A DNA stretch of 64,000 nt from Asterochloris sp. CNOR1 (Eukaryota > Chlorophyta > Trebouxiophyceae > Trebouxiales > Trebouxiaceae). Shown piece after piece: positions 34,888 through 46,300 of this stretch. The position numbers were made by a program, and so were the translations under genes. The stretch covers positions 682,001-746,000 of the forward strand of contig OZ017761.1 of NCBI GenBank assembly GCA_963969365.1, given 5' to 3'. Within the stretch, counting starts at the first letter, position 1; the number at the start of each line of letters is the position of its first letter. The notes below the pieces were generated by a model. It saw nothing but the letters and a program-made list of their open reading frames with translations. It was not told the origin of the DNA and ran no database searches.

Positions 34888-35431
34888 CATGTGTCTCCTG
34901 CTCCTTGAAGCCATTATTGCTGGTCAGCATGCCCATTGCATGTCTGCCAGAGCCTTGTATAGGCAAATTTTTTGCATCAAGAAGTGAAGACACATCATCA
35001 ACTGATGGACCTCATTTAAGTACAATAAAGGGAGTTTGAAAACATGTCTGGGCTACACCCAGCTTCCATTTACACTTTAGCACCATACCAGCTAACAAGC
35101 AGCCCTCTGCAGCACTGATGCCCTGCCAGCCTGTAGCCACCTGACCTCAGCCCCTGCAGCGCTTGATGGGTTCTTCATGGGCGGCAGTAACGCCCTGAAT
35201 TGAGTGCCTTTCATGTCCAATCACTGCAAATGTACTCCAATGCAGCCATCTACGAGAGGAGTGTGGCTCTTCTCTGGCCCCAGTGCCATCACTTTGCCTC
35301 TTTCTTTGCAACTTACATTATCATGATGTTGATCACACCTTCACACAACACTGATCAGACGTACCCAAAGCACCAGGATCCTCCCAACAAACACTCCAGT
35401 ATGCACTCATTGGCCTGATTTGCATATCATT
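34888..35431. other. Convergent spacer between PIGK and the Sep15-like gene
   Basis: About 540 bp with lower GC than the genes. An AATAAA-like string lies near 35025 and TTACA (TGTAA on the minus strand) at 35313. A 72-codon plus-strand ORF at 35200 shows no recognisable feature and is not called. Confidence 0.4.
35313..35317 (-). terminator. TGTAA motif of the Sep15-like gene
   Basis: TTACA on the plus strand reads TGTAA on the gene strand, 115 bp beyond the stop at 35432, a typical distance for a green-algal polyadenylation motif. Confidence 0.55.
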
Positions 35432-36436
35432 TCATTGCTGTTCCAGCCTGTCCAGCAAGAACTCCTTGATGTGCTCTGTCTTCCACCTGTCCACTCTGAT
35501 GGACTCTTTCTGACCGCTGCTGTCCTTCAGTATCAGCTTGGGCATGGCAGCATACTTATAAGACACCTTCACATTTCTCAGCTCCTTGCTCTCCTTCTCA
35601 ATGAAACCAGCGACCATGGGGAAGTCCCTGCAAGGAGATGTTGTGCCTTTTATTTGGCGCTCGAGCAGCTCAATTGTTCTTTGGGGGTTGCAGCTATCTT
35701 GGGAACGAGGATGGGCGTGTTGTGAAGGGCTGGCCAACCAAAGATGCCAGTGTGTTGCAGGGTGCGGCACAGTAGAGGTCTGTTCACACTGAGGGAGACA
35801 TGCTCTGAGAGGCTGGGCAGCTCGACAGGCCCCCCCTTGGCAAAGTGCAACAACAAAAGGAACAGAAAGTCCAGATGCCAAGCAGAGAGCACTCAGGAGG
35901 GTCTTTGTGCATTCGTTGGACCAGCACTCCGCAGGTAAATGTTTCCAAAGGAGTACTGCGCCGCAGCAAATGAGGAGCCTGTCCCAGTGTGCCGTCATGC
36001 ATCAGGCCTACCTGAGCCTGTACTCGCAGACCTCCAAGACAGCCGACTTGAATTTTCTGCCCTGCACTGCACCTGCAGCACTGCCGGTGCAGCACTGCCG
36101 GCACTCCTCCACCAAGCCTGCACATAGATGAGATGTCAACACGTTGTTGCTTGGCCAGCAGTGATGGGAAGATGTCACAGGCATGCTCCAAAAGGAGCGA
36201 GGCCCACCTGCATCGCTGATGAACTGCCCCAAGGTGTCACAATCTGAACATGCCAGCTCTGAGGACGAGAACCTACATGCAACAGATGCCCATCACAGCA
36301 GCTTATGTAGGGGAATTTGTGGAGGGCTGGTGAATTTTGATCTCGAATTTTGATCTCACCCCAGATCTGCACAGTTCGGCTTGTCACCTTCCCCAGAGAC
36401 ACCAAGCAGAGCCAGTAAGCAGAAAAGAGTCCACAT
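35432..36436 (-). CDS. SELENOF: Sep15/SELENOF-like ER thioredoxin-fold protein, no selenocysteine
   Basis: SELENOF family proteins are ER-luminal and take part in glycoprotein folding control. Minus exons in phase: 36436-36360, 36272-36208, 36117-36012, 35627-35432, giving 147 residues. The first exon encodes a short signal peptide (MWTLFCLLALLGVSG) and the conserved CADLGFSSS border, followed by LACSDCDTLGQFI and LVEECRQCC, the Cys-rich UGGT-binding part. The thioredoxin-like part has SAVLEVCEYRLRDFPMV and ends ESIRVDRWKTEHIKEFLLDR. Animal SELENOF has a Cys-Gly-Sec redox motif after LEVC; here the codons read Cys-Glu-Tyr with no in-frame TGA, as in plant homologues that also lack it. No KDEL-type signal is present. 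Found only by joining four short exons. Confidence 0.88.
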
Positions 36437-37348
36437 GGCTGATTCAAATCCGTGCCATGATTTTGGCCATGGTTTTCGCCTATGTCTGACCAACCCCGGC
36501 TTGAGCGCAGATCTGTGTTGTCAGTTCACCACAGCTGATCTTTACTCGATGTGCACGTCAGTTGCGCTGCATAATGTAGTATGGCCAGATGCCTCAACTG
36601 CAGCCATATTCATGACTCAGGCCAGCCTGGCAGCAGCAGTGTCTCATTTCTGTCACTCACACCATTGCAACGCTGAGAGCATTTGCATCTTCCTGTTTGC
36701 TTTGCAGAGGGATCTGAAGTGACCACCAGAGAACCCCCCCAGCAGCCATCTGCATCAAGCGTGCTGCCACCGACAATGGTGGCAGAGCTAAGTGTGTCTC
36801 TCATGTTGTCCACTTGACCCTCCTGGCCATGAGCTCTGCATGCACAGCTGACTTTGTCCTCCTCCTCCTTGAATTTATGGATTTTTGCATTTTGAAAGGT
36901 TTCAGTGACTCTCTTGTGAAGCAGCATGCCCCTTATCAAGCTGCTGTTTACTGGCCTTGTCCAGCATTTGACCAGGTCATTCAACAGGGACGCCTTGAAG
37001 GCAGTTCAAATGGCGACGAAGGGCAGGGAGGATCAGACAGTCCAATAATGAAAATCAGAAGACGCGCTCAGGGGGTGCCTCATTGCACTATTACATTGCT
37101 CTGACATCCCGCATGCTGTAAGGGAGCACCCTCAAGCCTTGAGGGCTGAGTGATACAGCCTGCAACCAAGCATGCACCAAGGTTGCAGTGTGCAGGAGGA
37201 CAAGCTGTTTGCATGCACTCCAAGCATCCATCACATAGTAAGCCTTTGACCTGCAGGCTCTGTCACAGCCCCTGACAGCAGAACCTTGACAATGCCTTCT
37301 TAGCTCCACACTCACTCACGACAAGTGACATCCTGCTGGGCTTGCCCT
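36437..37348. other. Spacer between the Sep15-like start and the 3' end of starch synthase III
   Basis: About 0.9 kb. It should hold the promoter of the Sep15-like gene and the 3' UTR of SS3. No coding exon was recognised on either strand. Confidence 0.4.
37091..37095 (-). terminator. TGTAA motif of starch synthase III
   Basis: TTACA on the plus strand, about 255 bp past the proposed SS3 stop at 37349, on the correct strand for the gene. Confidence 0.5.
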
Positions 37349-40300
37349 CTAAGGCTTATGCACATTGCCCTCAAGCTGTGCTGTCACAGTTGGCTCAGCC
37401 ACGTCCATGATACTGTGCATCTCTGCCTCTGCACTGCAGGCCCACATCCACAGATTACTCACTCGATGTAGTCCAGTGCAGGTCCATTCCAGCTCCAGTC
37501 CTGCTGCATGACACGGCTCTGCAGGCTTTGGAACCAGGGCTTGTCGTTGTACCAAGCATCCAGAGCCCGGTTGAGGGCATAGTCCATTGCCCCTGCATCT
37601 GTGCCCTGCATAGTCACAGCAACGCGCTCTTCAGGTTCGCTCCATGCCAGTGCTCATTGCTGCTGTGTAGGGCCAAGTGATCAAAATCATGGGCTACTGC
37701 CTTTCTCTGGTCACTCCCTGCAGAAAAGATTCTGCATGCTGCGTTGGCCTGCATCAGCATCATCAACCCTGCACTCGTGAGGCTGGCACCAACAACACTT
37801 GTGAAGAACAACAACATCAAGCAGCAGCAGGCAGCCCCAGGAAAGTCTTCAGGCAACCGAGGAGCAATGGGTGCTCATCTCAAGGCAACGCAAGGATGGG
37901 CAGCCCATCTAGAAGGGAGCCACTGCTCTCAGGCAGGGTTGGGGTGCTCACCTCAAAGGCAAAGCCATTGGTGACGTCACAGCTGTCCTTCTGCCAGTCG
38001 ACAGAGCCTGCCAGTTCCCAGGCAGCCCGGGCCTTGTCAGTGTCCACATCAAAAACGGTGTCCTTCAGGCCACCCGTGGCCCTCACGACGGGGACTGCAC
38101 CGTAGCGCATGGCAATCATCTGCAGCAGGCAGCACGGGCATGTGAGTGGCTGCCTGCGCTCTTTCAGCCCTGTCTAGTGTGGGGCACTGACATCAAGCAG
38201 TGGCTGGCACCGCAGGGACTGCAACACACCCCATGGCAATTATCTGAAGCAGGGCGGAGGGCATGCAAGTGGCTTCAGGAATTTCTTGACTGTGGGGCAC
38301 TGTCTGCAGGTACAGAGCCAGGCAGAACGGCGAGCAGCAGGTTTTGCAGCCTGGACTGCCACATGCAGTGTGATGCCTGCTGGAGACAGCAGTTGTGGTG
38401 GCCAGCGGCACCAACTTGCCAGGTTGGCGTGCTTGACTCAATTGGTAGAGAGACTGTCCGGCAGCAGCAGCTTGCTGTGGTCAGCTCTCACATGGAGACT
38501 GGACTAGGGCTTCAGCGGCAGCTTGCCTTGGTCAGGGCTGGCACACACGCAGTAGAGCCTCAGTTACAGCTTGCCTGGGTCAGCCCACACGGCTCAAACA
38601 TAGAGGGCACCAGAATGAAATCGCAGCCAGCATAGATGAGGTGGCTCAGGGGCTCATCATAACTGAAGCAGAAGCCTGCATTCTCGCCGCCGGTCTGGGC
38701 GGCCAGGTTGTTGAAGTCGGCCTGCAGCAGCGTGTGGGCTTTGTGGATCCTGTTTTACCATGTGTAAGAGAGCAGACAGTGCGATGCTCTGGCACTGAGG
38801 TGCAGTGATGTGCACAGTGCAGCGCCAGCAGAGGCTATCTGTAATTTGCTATGCACAGCTACACACCAAGATGCATCAGCAGCAGCACAAGGCCCTTACT
38901 CAAGTAGTGCCTGAAGGTGGGGTGCACACCGTGTGCCGACACAGGCCCCACCAAGCCCTGGCGGTGTCATCAGCACATGTGCTCTAGGCTTGCAGCTTGC
39001 AGGAGGTTTAATGCAGAAGGCTCAGTGCATAGCCAAACAGCTATTGACGGCAGCAGGACAGCAGATCACCTGGATACGAGGGTCTGGGGCAGACCCCAGC
39101 AGCACGAACTGCCCCCCACGGTCCAGCGTGCGCCACAAAGAGTGTTTGATAAGTTGGATGCCTGCAGCAAAGCAGTGAAGGGAGCTGGACAGTGGACAGC
39201 CTGCAGCGCAAGTGCTGAGGAAAAGATGCACATCAGTCATAGGTTCGCAGGGCAGCGTTTCACAGAGGTCAGGGGATAGGCATCGCCCTGGACGGGAATA
39301 AGCTGGATACACATGGCTGCCAGCCAGCAGCAACTGAGCCAGATGCAGCTGGAGTGCCAATGCCAGGTGACACACAAAGTGCAGCAGTCTTGGCACCCCA
39401 ATCTCAATGCTTGATCCTGCAGCATTGGCCAGGCACGGCAGTGTGTTCCTCAAATCTGAGGATCTGCCAGCTGTTTTGTAAAAATGCACGGCTTGGCAGC
39501 GTGACCAAGAGCAAACCTCTGTTTGCCAACACCACAATGCTGCTCCCCTGTTCTAAATGCCAGCAGCGTGACCGTGCCAATCACGGTCAATGCCTGCAGC
39601 CCCTCAGCAAGCTCCATGCGCAAGGCTGCCCCACCTTTGTGGGCTGTCAGCGACGCTACCCTACCTACAACAATGCCCCCCCTGGCCAGCTTCCCTTTGA
39701 CAGTGCACGTGCACTTGCAAGCCAAAGGTCGGCCTGCACCACAGGCACATCTGTGCTGCAGTGCTGCCCTACCTTTCTGGGCCGTCAGTCGTGTCACCAC
39801 CCCAATGATGGGCTTGTCCCCCCAGCCTGTGAGGCCCAGACGCTCCCGCAGCGCCTGGCGAGCTGCCTGCTTCCCCTCCACCACATTGGTGTGGTCGTAG
39901 GCCAGGGGCAGGAAGGCGTCGTTCTCGGGATCCCAGATGTCAGAGTCTGCACAAGTCCACAGGAAATTCATCTGCAACAGAGGCAGTGTCTGGGACAGTG
40001 ATGTGACAGCAGGGCAGCGCAGGTAGTCCCTGGGTCCATCTGCAATGGGTCGGCTCCCCCAAGCTCCCTGGAACCCACATGCAGCCAAGCTTTGATGAGG
40101 CGGCCCTGTAGCTGCACTCAGATGACATGGGCGCAACCTCTGATGCTTGTTGTTATCGGAAGGCTGAGTGTGCTGCATGCTTGCTTTGCAGGGCAGACCA
40201 GCCGAAGGAATGCAATCCTGGGCCAGGCCTGCCACAGTCGTGATGGGGCTCAGCGGTGCCGCCACTCCCGACACAAGGGCAGCCAGCCACCATGCAGGGT

Positions 40301-43300
40301 GCTCACCAATGCCATTCCGAATGCCTGAGAACTTGGCTGTCTCGGATGCGATGGCCGGCATGCCCCCAATCTGCAGACAGTGCATCGTGATTTGAGGCAG
40401 ACACACTGGGGCGGTGGCAGCTGGGCATGCATGAAGCACACATCAGTTGCCTGACTTGTTGAGGTGCTGCAGGCCGCTGGTATTTCGTACGAGTGTGCTT
40501 CAGCAAGACCAGGCGTCAAGACGCCCTTTGCTCGATCTAGAGTACATACATCATGTTCCGGCATGCAGAGGGTACAGCTCCTGGCATCACAGCAGCCTAA
40601 TAATGTGAAAAACGCCTGTGGGCCCAGCCAGGCGTGCAGCAACAGACATTCAGATGCAAAGCTTGACGCGTGTCAATGGCTGGGAGCCCGTTGGAAAGCA
40701 CTGGCTGCAGCAGGCAGCCAGAGCCAGCTGCAGACCGCATGTGCAACATGGTATGCAGGGGAAACATGCACATGACAAAGGGCCCACGTCAAAGGCAGAG
40801 GTGGGGAACACGGTGACGAAGCGCCAATGGAGCAGTGGGCAAGCATCAGTGGAACAGGCTCATCATCAACGCCCCACCCATTGCCGACACAGAAAACACT
40901 TACCTCAAAGGCATAGGTTGGGGAAACTGTGGTGAAGCGCTGGCTGTAGTAGGCAGCCTCTCCCAGCTTGGCCAGCCCAAAGTCAGCATTGTGGATGGTA
41001 AACACAACGCGTGGCTTCCACAGGCCATAGTTGTGATAGTCACACCAGAGGGATCTGCATGCAGGAAGTCAGGAAGGTCGACACCGATCAAAAGAAGGGG
41101 CCCGTGAGCATGCTGCATGGCTTCTGCCCCGCTGTAGTGGCAGTCAGGCCCACATGACAGGGTGATGAGTTTGAGAGCTTCATGCTAAGCCCTGAGGCAT
41201 GAGCAGGGGTACCTGGGCATGAGCTGTAGGGGCACGTGTGCTCATACGGACAGCCCATCTTGGGTGGAGGGCACGTACCAGAGAATGCACAGGGAAGCCC
41301 CACAGCTGACCTGGCCACTGTGGCTGTGCTCCAGTCATGGCAGTGCAGGATGTCAGGCTGGCGCCCGCTCTGTAGGATGAACTCCAGGGCAGCCTGCACA
41401 AGGCAGTATATGAGCTTGCCACGCTGCCGTTTGAAAGGTGGGCCCAGCCACTGGTCAGCAGAGGGCAGGCACTTTCAGCTGCTGTGCAGCATGCAACAGA
41501 ACATATACCTGTGCAGACAAAGGGCAGCAGAGACATGTGCAAGGGAGCCTGCCACATGGGCAGAGAGCCAGCGTGCTCCTGGGCAGCCTGCAGAGAGGGG
41601 CCATTGATGACAAGACGGTGCAGCCGAGGCCAGCAGCCTGGGCACAATGGCACATAAGCCCCTTGATCTGCTGCAGGAGCAGCCTGCCTGCACTGAGACA
41701 AAGATGGTATCGACAGAAGGTGAAGCACACCCATCAGCAAGGTGCCCCTGCCGCCCTGCCGCACAGATCCTGATAGTCGTGAAAGGCAGTCGCCGAAGTT
41801 ACTGGCACAAGCTGCGCGCAGGACAGCTGTGCACAAGAAGTGGCAACGCCCAGACTTTACAGAGAAGGTGTCTTGCTCAACGTAATAGAGCATGCCAGAC
41901 ATTAACCCACATGCTGCAGCTAGATTGAAGTGACCTTGCAGACATACATACAGCTCACCATCTTATCATTACCGTCATGCAATGCGATCATGTGGGGCCA
42001 TCAGAGATGCATTGTACCAGGTGTCGGAGTCTTACGTAAAGCGCGCATCGTCGCATTCCAGTTGCAAACTGTGACGCACCCAAACATGCAGAGCGTTAAC
42101 CCTCTGAAGGACAGCAGGTACCAAATTGCCTCACCTTGCTGAAGAACTCAAAGCGTGCGGCATCATCATTCCAGCCGTAGACTGCGTCACGCCCAAACAT
42201 GCGGTTCCCAGGCTCGATGAAGTAGCACTGCAGCCCCTCCACCACACACTTGCTGACAAAGACCTTGCAGCCGCCCCAGTCAAACTCGGTTTCCTGGGTG
42301 GTGCCGCCCAGCAATGGGGAAGACAGGAAGAAGTCATACCTGCACGGCACAGTCACCTGAACATATAGGCTTTTGCTCCTCCGCAGTCTTGCGTGTCTGC
42401 CTGTGTGTGGCACGTCTAGCACAGGGGAGGTCTTCCCCTCTGCTAGACAGGAAGCATGCATACTTGCAGGGTACCTTTGTAGGAGCTCATGCCATGACTT
42501 CAGATGGAAGACATTGTTGACATGGAGCTGTCTTCTGCAAACCCTCTTTGATCTGATCTGTAGCTGAGGAAAAGGGAGCTGGCTGCACTGCCGGCAGGCA
42601 AGCGGGCAGCGGGACAGCGCTTGTGCTCATGAACATTGGACCTGTTCAATGAGCAGCATGACGGCACCAGAGGCGCTTGCTCAAACAGATGCATGCCTTG
42701 CCCAGCCTTGAGCATGGCCAGCTGCCAGCAGATGCCTTGCTGGGACAGGACAACCTCAAACCTGTGTACCTGTACCACGACAGCCCTGCCTGGTCCTTTC
42801 CCAGCAGGCACTATTGAAACTACCGGCCAACCTTTGTTGCAACATGCTTCCACCCGTCTGTTGAGACCTCTCACCTTGGCAGAATCACCTCAACATCGTG
42901 ACCCTGCTCCTTTACAGCCCTGCCCAGAGCCGTGACCACATCTCCTAGGCCGCCCACTTTGCAGATGGGCGCCATCTCCACCGCGATGTGCATCACGTGC
43001 AGCGGCTGCTCAGCCAACTGCAGGCGATCAGCGCTGGTGAGGTGGCATGCACTGGAGTTCCACAGCTCATGTGACAGCTTGTTGCAATGTGCATGACATG
43101 CAGACTCTGCATGTAGTAGCACATGAGGACATGAGGTGATGCAGACAAAGTGAAGCAGCAATTGTTGGGGAAAGAACACAGTGATATACATCACGCGCAG
43201 CAGGTGCTCAGCCTTTAGCAGACCAGCAAGAGAGACATACTTAGGCCCGAAGACAGATGGTGTGGCAGCTGTGTTGCACAATGTGCACTTCGAGGGGTCG

Positions 43301-46300
43301 CTCAGCAACTGCAGGGCCAGGACCATGCAGGGGGCTGCACAGAACAGTCCAGGCACTTTGCTAGATGCAGCATGCAGGTGCCTGAAGCAGCCCATGAGAT
43401 TGCAGACAGGAAAAACAACTAGCAGCAATGAATATGTTTACAACAATTCTGCAGGCTGACGCCCTAGACAGTTTGGCTGGCAGCAGCGCTGAGCATTCAC
43501 TATGAGTGCTTGCCTTTGACCCCTCCACAGGCAGGTGGTAGTCCTTGCCTCCCTGATTGTCATAGGTGCCATCCCCAGACTCCACATCGCTGAACACAAA
43601 GTCCAGCATGAAGGCATTCTGGGGAATCTGCAAATGGCAAGAGTCATCCAGCTCAAGGAGCATGGGTGCTAGCGGCAGGAGCAGGTAGCAGTGCATTGTT
43701 TCGTTCAGCATGTGCTAGTGCAGGCAGCATGCAGGACTCTAGCAAAATGGCCTGCCCTCCTTGCTTTATCTAGCACCAAGTTCAAGGAAGCCCCTGCTGT
43801 CCCCAGTCATCAGGCAGCTAGCGGCATGAACACAACCCATTGGGGTGCCAAGGCCAGCGACATTACAGACGCTGTTCCTCCTGCAGCTTTGCGAGGGACA
43901 CACACCGGTAGGGTGGCAGAAAAGTGTTGCCCTCCAGCTGCCGGCGGCTCCATCTTGATGGGCCCCCACTGCCGTGGATACTGCCACCTGCACAGTCAGG
44001 GATCCTGCACTGCTGCATAGTGCGCTCAAGACCCTGGTGGAGCATGTGCAATACACAGCGACGCAATGTGGTCATGACACAGAGGCAGCACCTCATGCGA
44101 GCCATAGTATCAATGCGAAAAGCAGCACAGCCCATAGGATGCTGCTATGGTGTCAACAACCACAGGCAGACTGAGCAACAATACCAGCAGCGATTCATAC
44201 CTGCAGCCTGACCAACAACAACATCAGTGGTCTAAGCTCCTGCTGGCCGCCTGTACTCGACTGTACTGCCCACAGCCACTTTGGAGTCAATGTGCCAGCT
44301 TTCAGGAGAGCTCCCTACAAGTTTGCACTCACCTGTTGTAGCCTCCCCGCACGTAGACCTCTGAACGCCCGTTTAACACCGTGCTGGCAGGGTTGTAAAA
44401 AATCTTGGCCTCCTGCCCAGCCCGCAGAGTGTCTGGCTCTGTGAACAGGATGTGGCGGATTTGCCGCCGGCGCAACGCCTTGGCTTGCTCCTGCAGGCAA
44501 ACAGCTGTGATGGGTGTCTCGGTTCCTTCAGGTCCTCATGTTGATGCCTGCTGCTGACCTGCTGACCATACAGGCGCATTGACTCCTGCAGGTACGCAGC
44601 CGTATAAATAAGCAAGAGGTTGAAGGGCTTGCATGAAGCTCAAGGATGCTGCACATGGGCTATGAGGGATGGTGCAGGCAGGCACCCTGCTACTGTTGCC
44701 CTTGCCCTCATCTTCTCAGGGTCCTCAAATCACAGCATGCAAGCATAGCATGGCAAGCTCATTGCAGCCCTTTCAAGGCACACCATACCGGCCATAGGCT
44801 GCAGCTTCTGGCGCTGGCAGTACAGGCCTGTTTGGAGCTTTGCCACTGAAGTAAGCAGCCACCGTAAAGGGACTTGCACAGCACCACCTTTGCGCTCACC
44901 ACTCTGGCGTGACCCTTGAGCAGCAGACATGCATGTACAAGCGCACCGCAGCCTTGGCGCGAATCTTGGCCCTCCTCTCAAGCTTCTGGTGCTGCGCCTC
45001 CTCGCCTGCCAGCCGCCGCTCCAGCTCCACAGCATGCGCCTTGCCCACCAGGGACTCAAACCAGGCCTCCTTGTCCCTGCAAATGCGCTCAGGGTATGTC
45101 ATGCAGGTGTGCATCACTGAAGTGCTGTGTGCACCTTGGCACTCAAGTCTCCTGGTCCCCATTCTGGGGAGGTACTGTGACCTGTCTGATATCCCGTACA
45201 CAAGTGACGGTCAAGCCACCTCAGCACACATTACGCACTGGCTCACAAGCAGCTCCAACCCAGCCCCATGTGTGTGTGCTGCATGCCTCCCAGGTCTGCC
45301 TGTCCAGTTGACAGCTGCAATGCATGCTGTGCTAAATGCTCAAGAGGCAGCCGGGCAGCATAGTCCTGATACGTAAGGCGGCTGCTGGCCCCACCTTTGC
45401 CCCACGCTGGCCGCTGCCTCAACACCTGCCTCTCGCCATGTGCCAGGACTGCAACCCAACTTCACTGCAATCCCCTGCACTCACTGGCCATCAGGCAGCT
45501 CAACTATGATCCTGTGGTCCTGCCCATCATTGTTGTCATACGCCTCCCAGTACTGCAGGACCCAGGGCAGCGCGACATCTGTGTCCCGCACTGTGAAGTT
45601 AGCCTCCCACCACTCCTCCCCTGCCTGGGAGGGGCGCTGGGAACGCTGCATGGTGATGTGCTGCAGGGCAGGGAGGGGACCACGTCATGGCCATGGCTCT
45701 GCTAGGCGCTGCAAGCGCTGCATGTTAGTAGCAGGAGAGTATTGCAGGTGAGGAGGTTCTTGGGGGGGGGGGAGAGGTGAGCAGCTGTTTTGACCTAGGC
45801 ACCAAGCATTGGCAGCGAACCAGCAGACGACTCACAGCTTGTGTGCTTTGCTGCCATTCCTTGAGCAGACTGGATCACTTGGCTGCGTCTCTCGGCTGGA
45901 AAGCAAGGCAGACCTGGATGTCCTGCCAGCTGTTGTGGCCCAGCTTCAGGGCTGGTGCGCCACCCTCCACAGGTTCAATGTGGCTAAGGGGCCCAGCCTT
46001 GTTGTTGTACAGCAGCTTGGCCTTGCAGCCTGGCTGCAGCACCTGCGCACATGCAACTCAGCTGAGTTGGAAAAGACTTCGAAGACATGTTGTGGTACAG
46101 CAGGTCTGCCTGACAGCCTGGCCCAGCACCTGAAACACAGCTTCAAATGCGGGTTTCTGAGCAGCAGGGCCTGGTGGATGGCCTCTCTGTACCGGCAGTG
46201 TAGATGGTGAGTGTTGCTATCTTCTGATGTCACAAGTCTGGTTGCTCTGGCCTGCACTTTCAACACAGGAGTGGAGGCATGGATGCAATACTCTGTCTCG

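Noticed and set aside
38425-38500. tRNA-like string (CTCAATTGGTAGAG)
   Set aside because: It resembles a tRNA D-arm, but no matching acceptor stem, anticodon arm or TTCRANY box follows within the needed distance.
39450-40439. 329-codon minus-strand ORF
   Set aside because: Only 39773-39946 is a real SS3 exon within it; exon 21 (40307-40370) is also covered by this stretch but as a separate exon, and the rest is intron and junction echoes.
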